From NCBI GenBank assembly GCA_028040005.1, contig JAOFKK010000024.1:1-12975 (forward strand): DNA of 12,975 nucleotides, in the 5' to 3' direction. Under the pieces are notes generated by a model. It was not told the origin of the DNA. It was given only the letters and a program-made list of their open reading frames with translations, and searched no databases. How positions within the stretch are numbered: the stretch's first letter is position 1; the number at the start of each line of letters is the position of its first letter. The translations under genes and the position numbers were made by a program. This document shows positions 1 through 6,633 of the stretch, one piece after another. The stretch comes from Rickettsiales bacterium. GTDB lineage: Bacteria > Pseudomonadota > Alphaproteobacteria > Rickettsiales > UBA1997.

Positions 1-1240
1 CAATATCATCGTTAAATCCCTCAATAGAAGCAATGTCAGAAAGTTCAGATGATGCGATATCTTCAACAGATGCAAAACCTTCAACAATTAATAATTGCGC
101 TATTACGGTCTCAACATCTAAAACTTCAGCGAATAATTCTGATAAATCTTTAAATTCTTCTTTTCTTCTGCTAGATTCTTCATCTTCAGTTAAGATATTA
201 ATCTTATAATTCATTAATTTTGAAGCTAATCTAACATTTTGACCCGCCCTACCTATAGCAAGACTGATTTGATCTTCTTTTAAAACAGCGTCAATTGTGT
301 TGCTTTCTTCGTCAATTACAACTTTACTTATTTTTGCCGGAGAAAGAGCTTCAATCATGACTTCAGGTATATTATCTGACCATTTAATAACATCGATCTT
401 TTCACCTCTTAGTTCTGAACTAATAGATTGAACTCTAGAACCTCTAATACCAATTAAAGAACCAACAACATCAATATCATCTCTTTCAGAATATACGGCA
501 ATTTTAGCCCTTGATCCTGGATCTCTAGCTACACCGCCAATCTTAATGCTGCCATCAAATAATTCTGGAACTTCTTGAGCAAATAATTTAACCAAAAAGT
601 CATTATGAGTTCTAGATAGAAAAATTTGTACGCCATTTTCTTTGCGCTCAACATTTTTAATATATACTCTTAATTTATCACCAACTTTGAATATTTCCTT
701 AGGTAATAGATCGTCTTGATGAATAATAGCTTCAGCATTATCAACCTCCATTAAGATATTTTTAATACCAACTTTTTTAACAGTAGCGTAAGCAATATCA
801 CCAATTCTATCAATAAATTCATCATATTCTTTTTCTTTTTCAGCTTCTCTTACTTTTTTTACGACTTCATTTTTAGTAATTTTGGCAATAGTACGATTAA
901 GATCAATTGGTGGTAATAATTCACGGATATAACCATCAATAATAGCATCAGAGTCTTTTTCAACAGCATCCTTAAGGGAAATTTGTGTTCTAGAGTCAAA
1001 ATCCTCAATATTGTCATCTTCAACCACTAATAAATTATTATAAATATTAATGTGACCTGTTTTTGGGTTAATTTCACATTCAACTAGAAGATTATAGCCA
1101 TATTTTTTTTTGGCAGCCATTTCAATCCCTTCTTGAATTGCTTCAATCACCTTTTGTTTTGTTATACCTTTACTATGAGCGATATTTTCAGCAACAAGTA
1201 AAATTTCTTTATTTCCAATTACAGTCGATATATTTGACAC
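1..1240 (-). CDS. nusA: Transcription termination/antitermination factor NusA (C-terminus beyond left edge)
   Basis: NusA binds RNA polymerase and nascent RNA in the cytoplasm and modulates pausing, termination and antitermination. The 413 codons visible, read from a GTG at 1240 on the minus strand, give the family's domain order: N-terminal RNAP-binding domain (about 1-140), S1 domain (about 145-210), KH1 with its GxxG loop GIRG (264-267), KH2 with GRAG (330-333), and then an acidic helix-hairpin-helix-like region from about 365. The GTG gives an MSNIS start resembling Rickettsia NusA, and no ATG lies shortly upstream in frame, so I chose it. The C-terminus is off the window. The gene is divergent from nagZ with a 90-bp gap, so rimP, the usual upstream partner, is not adjacent. 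infB would be expected beyond the left edge, which cannot be checked here. Confidence 0.96.
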   Translation of the reverse strand, partial: MSNISTVIGNKEILLVAENIAHSKGITKQKVIEAIQEGIEMAAKKKYGYNLLVECEINPKTGHINIYNNLLVVEDDNIEDFDSRTQISLKDAVEKDSDAIIDGYIRELLPPIDLNRTIAKITKNEVVKKVREAEKEKEYDEFIDRIGDIAYATVKKVGIKNILMEVDNAEAIIHQDDLLPKEIFKVGDKLRVYIKNVERKENGVQIFLSRTHNDFLVKLFAQEVPELFDGSIKIGGVARDPGSRAKIAVYSERDDIDVVGSLIGIRGSRVQSISSELRGEKIDVIKWSDNIPEVMIEALSPAKISKVVIDEESNTIDAVLKEDQISLAIGRAGQNVRLASKLMNYKINILTEDEESSRRKEEFKDLSELFAEVLDVETVIAQLLIVEGFASVEDIASSELSDIASIEGFNDDI

Positions 1241-1330
1241 TTTTAACTTAAAAATTAATTGATAATTATTATGTGATTTATAAACATAGTGGGATATTTT
1301 TTCAAAATCAATATGAAATATAGATATAAA

Positions 1331-2254
1331 ATGCAAAAACCAGTAATTTTCGGCTTAAAATCATTAGAGTTAACAAAAGAAGAGATTATCTTCTTTAAAA
1401 AGGCAGTGCCTATTGGCTTTATTTTATTTGCTCGTAATATTAAAGATAAAATTCAGCTTAAAAAATTAACCGACTCTCTTAAAGATCTTTGTGGAGAGGA
1501 TATTTTTATTTTAATTGACCAAGAAGGGGGTAGGGTACAAAGAATGACAGAGCCAAATTGGCCAAAATATCCTTCTGGAGAATATTTCGCTAATTTATAT
1601 TTAAAAGACCCTGATTTAGCTCGTAAAGAATGTTATAATAATTTTACTAATTTAACTAATGATTTAAAAAAGGTCGGTATTAATACTAATTGTACACCAA
1701 TTTTAGATATTACTTTTAATAATACTCATGACATTATCAAATGTCGTTCATTTGGTCAAAATGCACAGCAAATTGCTGATTTAGGTAAGGTTGTATCTAA
1801 TGCTCATATTGATAATGGTATTTTTCCTATTATTAAACATATTCCTGGTCATGGTAGGGCATTATCTGATAGTCATTTGGAGCTGCCAATAATTGATGTT
1901 AGTTTAGAAGAGTTGCAAAAAACTGATTTTATACCTTTTAAAGAATTATCAGATTTAAAATTTGCTATGACAGCTCATATTTTATATTCACAAATTGATG
2001 ATAAAAATCCTGCTACCATGTCTAAAAAGATGATTGACCTTATTAGAAATGATATTGGTTTTAAAAATATTATTATGACGGATGATTTATCTATGAAGGC
2101 ATTAAGAGGTTCTTTTTCTGAAAAAACCGCAAAATCACTCGCAGCGGGTTGTGATTTAATTTTACATTGTAATGGCGACATGAAAGAAATGCTGGAAATT
2201 AATGATTCGCTTGATTATATTGATGATCAAACCTTAATAAAATTATTAGAATAA
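1331..2254 (+). CDS. nagZ: Beta-N-acetylhexosaminidase NagZ (GH3 family)
   Basis: A GH3 glycosidase that removes N-acetylglucosamine from peptidoglycan fragments in the cytoplasm during cell-wall turnover. Numbered from the ATG at 1331 (307 aa), it shows DQEGGRVQR (63-71), the KHIPGHG motif (169-175), the Asp-x-His acid/base dyad D180-S181-H182, and MTDDLSM, whose Asp251 should be the nucleophile. The frame is open from a GTG at 1289 and has another ATG at 1313, but the family usually begins just before the first strand, matching MQKPVIFGL, so the 1331 start is preferred. No clear Shine-Dalgarno site precedes any candidate. The stop overlaps the rnd start by one base (TAATG), implying coupled translation. 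In many alphaproteobacteria nagZ sits beside scpA/scpB; here its partner is rnd. The length is normal for a single-domain NagZ. Confidence 0.94.
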   Translation: MQKPVIFGLKSLELTKEEIIFFKKAVPIGFILFARNIKDKIQLKKLTDSLKDLCGEDIFILIDQEGGRVQRMTEPNWPKYPSGEYFANLYLKDPDLARKECYNNFTNLTNDLKKVGINTNCTPILDITFNNTHDIIKCRSFGQNAQQIADLGKVVSNAHIDNGIFPIIKHIPGHGRALSDSHLELPIIDVSLEELQKTDFIPFKELSDLKFAMTAHILYSQIDDKNPATMSKKMIDLIRNDIGFKNIIMTDDLSMKALRGSFSEKTAKSLAAGCDLILHCNGDMKEMLEINDSLDYIDDQTLIKLLE

Positions 2255-2868
2255 TGACTAATTATACATATCAAAACGACCTTCCAGATGATTTAAATCT
2301 TGGTAAGTTTGTTGCTATTGACACTGAGACCATGGGTTTAAAGGTTAAAAGTGACCGTCTTTGTGTTTTGCAGATTTCTTCCGGTGATGGCGATGCTCAT
2401 TTGGTGCAATTTGATAATGGTTATGATTTTTCCGCCCCTAATTTGCGTAAAATTTTAGAAGATCAATCTGTGCAGAAGATTTTTCATTTTGCAAGATTTG
2501 ATATCAATATGCTTAATTTTAATTTTAATATTGAGTTAAAAAATATCTTTTGTACCAAAATTGCTTCAAAATTAGTTCGTACTTATAGTGATCATCATGG
2601 TTTAAAATCTCTTTTATCAGAAATTTTAGGGGTTGAAATATCAAAACAACAACAATCTTCTTACTGGGGAACGGATAAATTATCCAAAAAACAAATTAAT
2701 TATGCTGCGTCCGATGTTTTATATCTTCATGATTTAAAAGATAATCTGGTAAATATGCTTAAAAAAGAAAGTAAATTTGATTTAGCTCAAGAATGTTTTA
2801 AATTTTTGGAGGTTAGAAGTAAAATAGATTTGATTGGTCTTGAAAATATTGATATCTTTAGCCATTAA
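2254..2868 (+). CDS. rnd: Ribonuclease D, short form (DEDDy 3'-5' exonuclease)
   Basis: A 3'-5' exoribonuclease of the DEDD superfamily, acting in the cytoplasm on tRNA precursors or other structured RNA. The two-metal catalytic residues are all present: Exo I AIDTETMGL with D23 and E25, Exo II FHFARFDINML with D83, and Exo III YAASD with Y150 and D154, which marks the DEDDy class. At 204 aa it holds only the exonuclease domain; the HRDC domains of E. coli RNase D (about 375 aa) are absent, as is usual for the short alphaproteobacterial form. The ending DIFSH looks like the normal C-terminus of that form. The ATG overlaps the nagZ stop by one base, so it is probably cotranscribed with nagZ. 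The frame stays open for 30 codons after the stop; see the separate entry. Confidence 0.92.
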   Translation: MTNYTYQNDLPDDLNLGKFVAIDTETMGLKVKSDRLCVLQISSGDGDAHLVQFDNGYDFSAPNLRKILEDQSVQKIFHFARFDINMLNFNFNIELKNIFCTKIASKLVRTYSDHHGLKSLLSEILGVEISKQQQSSYWGTDKLSKKQINYAASDVLYLHDLKDNLVNMLKKESKFDLAQECFKFLEVRSKIDLIGLENIDIFSH

Positions 2869-2961
2869 TTAGAAAAGCAAGCTGCTTTAATTAAAAAATC
2901 AATTGCGCAAAGGTCTCTTGCAATAGATATTTGTATAAATTTTTCCGAGTTTAGTAAATAA
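2869..2961 (+). other. Open in-frame stretch behind the rnd stop, possible coding remnant
   Basis: Directly after the rnd TAA the same frame reads 30 sense codons (beginning LEKQAAL, ending NFSEFSK) before the next TAA. There is no ATG, GTG or TTG start inside. The composition looks protein-like, and the stretch carries the 13-bp repeat, read as IAQRSL. It could be a gene remnant, a repeat insertion with coding potential, or chance. A six-bp stem (AAAGCA/TGCTTT, 2874-2888) lies near its start but has no T run. Otherwise this gap is the upstream region of oxyR. Confidence 0.25.
2907..2919 (-). repeat. Dispersed repeat GAGACCTTTG, copy 1
   Basis: The plus-strand sequence GCAAAGGTCTCTT occurs here and again, identically and in the same orientation, at 3824-3836. 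The core is also at 12803-12812 in the opposite orientation. This copy lies 50 bp upstream of the oxyR start, and ATTGC/GCAAT arms (2902-2906, 2920-2924) frame it. It could be the end of a mobile element or a protein-binding site. The direct sequence match is certain; the role is not known. Confidence 0.55.
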
Positions 2962-2969
2962 TAACCATA

Positions 2970-3839
2970 ATGAATATTAGAGATTTTGAATATTTAATTG
3001 CAATTCATGAATTTAAAAGCTTTTTATTAGCTTCTAAAAAATGCTTTGTATCGCAGCCAGCTCTTAGTCAACAAGTTAAAAAGATTGAAAATGAACTAGG
3101 ATTTAATATTTTTGAAAGGGATAAAAAAACTGTTATTACAACAGATTTGGGTCAAGAGGTTATTAAATATGCAGAAAATATCTTAAATTCCTATCAAAAA
3201 TTAAAATTAATCAATGACAAGGATATTAAGATTAAAATTGGATTGATTCCCACAATTTGCCCCTATTTATTACCAAATATTGTTGATAAATTAAATAGTG
3301 AATTACCTAATGTTAAATTTTATTTTCTTGAATTAAAGACTGATCAATTAATAAGAAATCTTAAAAAGGGCGATATTGATATTGGTATAATTGCTTATTT
3401 TCCAGATTTAATAGATCATAAATTATCCTATCACAAATTATATGATGAAGAATTTTTATTAACATTACCCAAAGATTCAGATTTGACAGAAGATGATTTT
3501 CCTAAAATTATGAAAGAGGGTAAATTAATTTTACTAGAAGAGGGTAATTGCATATCTGAAAATATTCGTGATATTTGCTCAATTTACAAACAGACATCAT
3601 TTAATGATTTTTATGCCACTAATATTGAAACAGTTAAGAATATGGTTAGAATTGGTAATGCTGTAGCATTACTTCCTAAATTATCCATCTTAGAGGAGCA
3701 AAAATTAAAATTAATCTCTTTTAAAACAAGAAAGACAAGAGAGGTTGGGTTAATATCTAGAAAAAGCTTTGATAATCAAGGCTTAATAAGCGATATTGTT
3801 AAAATAATAAATCTTAATATTATGCAAAGGTCTCTTTAA
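2970..3839 (+). CDS. oxyR: LysR-family hydrogen peroxide sensor OxyR
   Basis: A LysR-type regulator that activates peroxide-defence genes when an intramolecular disulfide forms. The N-terminal winged helix-turn-helix (about 1-60, with VSQPALSQQVKKIE) and the IGLIPTICPYLLP segment opening the sensor domain closely follow E. coli OxyR. The decisive evidence is C194 and C203 in the context EEGNCISENIRDIC: the nine-residue step equals that of the redox pair C199/C208 of E. coli OxyR, and the surrounding LLExGxC is conserved. At 289 aa it is slightly shorter than the E. coli protein (305 aa). The ATG at 2970 aligns with the family start MNIRDxEYL. It has its own 101-bp upstream gap, probably with promoter and operator. 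No katG, ahpC or other target lies in the window. Its last codons (IMQRSL) are formed by the second copy of a dispersed repeat, so the extreme C-terminus may be derived from that repeat. Confidence 0.92.
   Translation: MNIRDFEYLIAIHEFKSFLLASKKCFVSQPALSQQVKKIENELGFNIFERDKKTVITTDLGQEVIKYAENILNSYQKLKLINDKDIKIKIGLIPTICPYLLPNIVDKLNSELPNVKFYFLELKTDQLIRNLKKGDIDIGIIAYFPDLIDHKLSYHKLYDEEFLLTLPKDSDLTEDDFPKIMKEGKLILLEEGNCISENIRDICSIYKQTSFNDFYATNIETVKNMVRIGNAVALLPKLSILEEQKLKLISFKTRKTREVGLISRKSFDNQGLISDIVKIINLNIMQRSL
3824..3836 (-). repeat. Dispersed repeat GAGACCTTTG, copy 2, inside the oxyR 3' end
   Basis: GCAAAGGTCTCTT is identical to 2907-2919 and forms the last codons of oxyR (read QRSL, then the stop). 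The wider plus-strand string ATTATGCAAAGGTCTC (3819-3834) matches the reverse complement of 12803-12818 at 15 of 16 positions. The two direct copies bracket oxyR at a distance of 917 bp. Confidence 0.55.
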
Positions 3840-3964
3840 TATTATCCTAAAAGCGGCAATGAAAGCAATTTTTTTAAATATATTTAAATAAAAGATTGAA
3901 AAAATTAATTATATATTAATAATATAAATAATAATTAAATTAACATATATTGAATATAAATCTA

Positions 3965-3984
3965 TTGTAAATTTTATTTTACAA
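3965..3984. promoter_or_regulatory. Palindrome upstream of the XRE regulator, possible operator
   Basis: TTGTAAA and TTTACAA form perfect 7-bp arms around six bases, ending 50 bp before the start of the XRE gene. Small XRE regulators often bind such dyads in their own promoters, so autoregulation is a reasonable guess. The rest of the 195-bp gap between oxyR and this gene is almost pure A+T, with no clear promoter spacing or terminator. Confidence 0.35.
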
Positions 3985-4034
3985 ATATATTTCAATAATA
4001 TGTTTCCCAATAACAAAATTAAATCTATTTAGAC

Positions 4035-4487
4035 ATGGCAAATATAATGATCAATGCTAAAAAATTGAAAGAAACTATAAAGCAATCCAGCCTATCAAGT
4101 CAAGAGCTTGCTAAGGTTGTTGGTATCAGTCCTCATGATATATATAATAGCTATAAGGGTAATGGTATGAAATTTCAAAAGCTTGACCTTATTGCTAGAA
4201 AACTCGGTAAACCAATTGAGTTTTTCATGGATGATAGTATTAATTATATCAATAATGGCTCTACTAAACAATCTATTAAAGTTAGTGACAAACCTTATAA
4301 CCCAGTTTTATATCGTCAAATATTAGATTTAGTTGAAAAATCTTTGGACGAAGTGGGTATTGAAATCACGCCTGAAAATATCAAAAATTTACATACTAGA
4401 ATTTATAATATTGCTGTTGAAAAGGAGGGTCCTAGTAACGACTTTATTGATGGAGTTGTTAGGTCGACCATTGAATATTATCTATAG
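4035..4487 (+). CDS. XRE-family helix-turn-helix regulator, target unknown
   Basis: A 150-aa protein with an N-terminal Cro/C1-type helix-turn-helix at about residues 7-63 (KKLKETIKQSSLSSQELAKV, then VGISPHDIYNSYKGNG, then LDLIARKLGKPIEFFM). This fits the five-helix XRE fold, with the recognition helix near SPHDIYNSY. A hydrophilic linker (about 66-86) leads to a helical C-terminal half starting at PYNPVLYRQILDLVEKSL, which may be a dimerisation domain. I do not recognise a named family. It has no signal peptide or membrane segment, so a cytoplasmic DNA-binding role is inferred. The ATG at 4035 is used; an ATG four codons later (4047) is also possible. It stands alone between two AT-rich gaps with a palindrome upstream. 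No partner toxin, phage gene or protease is adjacent, so an antitoxin or prophage-repressor role has no contextual support. Confidence 0.8.
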   Translation: MANIMINAKKLKETIKQSSLSSQELAKVVGISPHDIYNSYKGNGMKFQKLDLIARKLGKPIEFFMDDSINYINNGSTKQSIKVSDKPYNPVLYRQILDLVEKSLDEVGIEITPENIKNLHTRIYNIAVEKEGPSNDFIDGVVRSTIEYYL

Positions 4488-4530
4488 AATTTTTAGCAGA
4501 AATATTTACATTTCTCTTTTTTTAAATATT

Positions 4531-4559
4531 TGGGCGCAATATGCAAATATTGCCGCCCA
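4531..4559. terminator. Bulged GC-rich hairpin with a GCAA loop behind the XRE gene
   Basis: TGGGCGCAATAT (4531-4542) pairs with ATATTGCCGCCCA (4547-4559) through twelve base pairs with one bulged base. GCAA, a GNRA-type tetraloop, closes it. It is far more GC-rich than its surroundings. The T run (4518-4523) precedes rather than follows it on the plus strand, and no T run follows on the minus strand, so it is not a textbook intrinsic terminator. It may act as a 3'-end RNA-stabilising hairpin, or together with the next inverted repeat. Confidence 0.4.
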
Positions 4560-4560
4560 T

Positions 4561-4606
4561 AAAAACTAAAATCATTACTTTTTATAAATATATATTTTAG
4601 TTTTTT
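4561..4606. terminator. AT-rich inverted repeat with T run, possible terminator
   Basis: AAAAACTAAAAT (4561-4572) and ATTTTAGTTTTT (4594-4605) are perfect 12-bp arms around a 21-base spacer, ending in a T run on the plus strand. The A run at the left end would serve the other strand. It lies between the convergent XRE gene and bamB, where a bidirectional terminator is expected. The stem has only one G-C pair, so it would be weak. Confidence 0.4.
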
Positions 4607-4633
4607 GACATAATCCTTGAGATAGGTGGGGTA

Positions 4634-4762
4634 ATACCACTTCCCAACTTTAAAGTAACTTTTTTAATAAATGTTCTTAATTCAAATGAATTAATTGCAA
4701 ATTACTCAGAATTTTTTTAAATTTCTTACAGCAAAAACTGCTTTAAAGATGGGAAGTGGTAT
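4634..4762. repeat. 129-bp MITE-like inverted-repeat element behind bamB
   Basis: The left end ATACCACTTCCCA...CTTTAAAG (4634-4655) and the right end CTTTAAAG...TGGGAAGTGGTAT (4741-4762) are 22-bp inverted repeats with one mismatch. Near the centre is an 18-bp palindrome made of TTAATTCA, two bases and TGAATTAA (4677-4694), so the whole unit could fold as a long broken hairpin. Each end has a TA just outside CCACTTCCC, the arrangement expected for a TA-targeting (IS630/mariner-type) non-autonomous element. It encodes nothing. Its right end lies four bases beyond the bamB stop, so it may also serve as that operon's transcript end. Confidence 0.5.
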
Positions 4763-4766
4763 AATA

Positions 4767-6068
4767 TTATTGAAAAATTACTAAGTCGGTATCAAACCTT
4801 CCTTTTAAATGTAAATAAAGTTTAGAATTGGCAATTATTGCTCGATCTTGTATCTCTTTATTAAATTCATGTTTTTGTAATATCTTTCCATCAAAGGGAG
4901 ATATTAATAATAATTCTTTATTGGAATTGCTTAATATTAGATTATCACCAGCTAATATTAGCCCATAATAATGAATTAACTTATCCTTTGAATGATATTT
5001 ATCCAATTGCTTAAAAAACTTAATACCCCCTGTTAATATATCCATGCATATTAAGCGATTTTCATTATCAATAAGATAGATAAAATCATTTGCAATCCAG
5101 AAGTTAGAGATTGATGAAATGTTTTTTTGCCATAATTTTTCCTGAGTTTTTAAGTTGGAAGCAATCATTAAGCCAGAATTGCCAATGATATAAAGAATAT
5201 CATCTTTAACAATTGGAGTAGCATCAATATCATCTAAAATAAAGTTGGAATTAATAGCTCGTGAGGCATTTAATTCATAAAAATCAATCATTTGACCCGT
5301 TTTTTGATCCAAAATATATAGCTCACCAGAAGAATAGGCTGAGATGATATGGTTTTTATAAATTACCGGATCGGCAGATCCAAAGATGGCAGTTTTTTTT
5401 ACAATAGCGTTATGCACCCATTTAATATTACCCGTAATTTTATCTAAAGCATAAGTTTTATTATCATTTGTTATTAAATAAATATTATCTTCATGAGCTA
5501 TCGCTCTTGAAATGGCAATTGAAGATAATTCTTTTGACCAAATAATATCGGCATTTTGAGCATTAATTGCAAAAATTTTATTAAATCCAGTGGTAATATA
5601 AATAATATCTTGATCAAAAAATAATTTACCCTGAGAAAGATTTGTAATATCGGACCAGTCAATGATTCTTTTTTGATATATTAAATTATTATTTTCTAAA
5701 TTAATTGCTATTAGGTTACCTCTCGCATCTAAAATATAGATAATATTATTAGCAATTACCGGGCTAGAAACTATATCATAAGGGTTGGAGGTAACATAGC
5801 CGTAAGATAATCTTTGAGTCTTTTTTATATTATTTTTAAGGGCAAAATTCTCAATTTTTTTCGAATCTTTAATAAAAATACCATTAAAATTATTATTTTT
5901 AATTTGTTTTGGTAATGTGATTTGTTTTTGTGCTAATCTTGGGTCAATCTTGGGAGAAAAATCAGTTGCAAAGGCTGATATTGCTTTTTCAGAAATTTCT
6001 TCATTATTATTACAAGAGGTAAGAAGTAAAAAAAATATAATAATTTGAATTATTTTAATAAAATTCAT
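4767..6068 (-). CDS. bamB: BamB-like outer-membrane assembly lipoprotein (PQQ-type beta-propeller)
   Basis: BamB is the propeller lipoprotein of the BAM complex, which folds beta-barrel proteins into the outer membrane from the periplasmic side. This 433-aa protein starts with a lipoprotein signal: a short basic start, a hydrophobic stretch (about 4-16), and the lipobox LTSC with lipidated Cys19. After a low-complexity region (to about 90) come at least seven PQQ-like blade repeats with the hallmark G-x-x-x-A-x-(D/N)-x-x-(T/N)-G-x-x-x-W pattern, such as YILDARGNLIAINLENNNL (111-129), YALDKITGNIKW, GELYILDQKTGQM and LICMDILTGGIKF. The length fits BamB (E. coli 392 aa). It is probably the last gene of the psd-yggT-ispH-dut-bamB operon, nine bases after dut; der, a common neighbour of bamB, is not here. 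A different PQQ-propeller lipoprotein is possible but less likely. Confidence 0.82.
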   Translation of the reverse strand: MNFIKIIQIIIFFLLLTSCNNNEEISEKAISAFATDFSPKIDPRLAQKQITLPKQIKNNNFNGIFIKDSKKIENFALKNNIKKTQRLSYGYVTSNPYDIVSSPVIANNIIYILDARGNLIAINLENNNLIYQKRIIDWSDITNLSQGKLFFDQDIIYITTGFNKIFAINAQNADIIWSKELSSIAISRAIAHEDNIYLITNDNKTYALDKITGNIKWVHNAIVKKTAIFGSADPVIYKNHIISAYSSGELYILDQKTGQMIDFYELNASRAINSNFILDDIDATPIVKDDILYIIGNSGLMIASNLKTQEKLWQKNISSISNFWIANDFIYLIDNENRLICMDILTGGIKFFKQLDKYHSKDKLIHYYGLILAGDNLILSNSNKELLLISPFDGKILQKHEFNKEIQDRAIIANSKLYLHLKGRFDTDLVIFQ

Positions 6069-6077
6069 TATTTAAGA

Positions 6078-6608
6078 TTATTTTCCTGTTGAGCCGAATC
6101 CTCCTCGATTTGTATCTTCTAAATCTTCAGTCATTTCCATTTCAAAAATATCTAAAGATCTAATTAACATTTGGGCAATTTTATCACCTTTGGATATTTT
6201 ATAATCTTGATGACCTAAATTATGTAAAATAACGCCAATTTCTTTGCGATATTTATTGTCAATTGTGCCTGGTGAATTTGTGATAGTAATGCCATATTTT
6301 AAAGCCAATCCTGATCTTGGTCTTATATCGGCCACGGCAAATTTTTTGATATTAGCTTCATTTACTTTGTTAAAAGACCATTTTTGAGATTCTTTATCAA
6401 AAATAGGTAACTCTAGAGCGATACCGGTTTTAATTAATATTCTTGATTTTGGGGGTAAGATATATTCATCAGAATTAATTTTAGGAATATTGATATCTTT
6501 TAAAAAATCGCCACAAAAATTATCCACATATAAATCCCATAAATCACCCGGATTTTCTCTTGTTGGTTTTTTTGCTGATTCTGTTAGTAATTTTACTCTA
6601 AATTTCAT
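6078..6608 (-). CDS. dut: Deoxyuridine 5'-triphosphate nucleotidohydrolase (trimeric dUTPase), long variant
   Basis: Hydrolyses dUTP to dUMP and pyrophosphate, keeping uracil out of DNA and feeding dTMP synthesis. The trimeric dUTPase motifs are visible in order: RPRSG (96-100, motif 2), PGTIDNKYRKEIG (113-125, motif 3, with D117 and Y120), GDKIAQMLI (141-149, motif 4) and the P-loop-like RGGFGSTG (168-175, motif 5). Two features are odd. Motif 1, usually AGxDL, reads LWDLY around D25. There is also extra sequence before motif 2 (about 70-92, IFDKESQKWSFNK onward) and after motif 1, making 176 aa against about 150 in most bacteria. All core catalytic motifs remain, so the enzyme is probably active. 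It lies between ispH (25-bp gap) and bamB (9-bp gap) on the same strand, most likely in one transcript. Confidence 0.92.
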   Translation of the reverse strand: MKFRVKLLTESAKKPTRENPGDLWDLYVDNFCGDFLKDINIPKINSDEYILPPKSRILIKTGIALELPIFDKESQKWSFNKVNEANIKKFAVADIRPRSGLALKYGITITNSPGTIDNKYRKEIGVILHNLGHQDYKISKGDKIAQMLIRSLDIFEMEMTEDLEDTNRGGFGSTGK

Positions 6609-6633
6609 ATTCTATTTAAAAAATTAAACAAAT

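Noticed and set aside
1975..2181. Antisense open frame of 68 codons inside nagZ
   Set aside because: It lies opposite a clearly conserved coding region, including the NagZ nucleophile motif, and has no recognisable domain.
2902..2924. The ATTGC...GCAAT dyad before oxyR as an OxyR/LysR operator
   Set aside because: The arms are only five bases and the spacing does not give the usual T-N11-A LysR box; its centre is the dispersed repeat.
4035..4487. XRE protein as the antitoxin of a toxin-antitoxin pair or a prophage repressor
   Set aside because: No second small gene, phage gene or protease is next to it; both flanks are non-coding.
4333..4569. Plus-strand open frame of 78 codons overlapping the XRE gene end
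   Set aside because: It overlaps the XRE reading frame in another phase and runs through the GC-rich hairpin; its composition is Ile/Leu-rich as expected from shifted AT-rich DNA.
4605..4637. Consensus TTGACA at 4605 as the -35 of a promoter
   Set aside because: The nearest -10-like sequence is about 21 bases away and no plus-strand gene follows; it lies between convergent genes.
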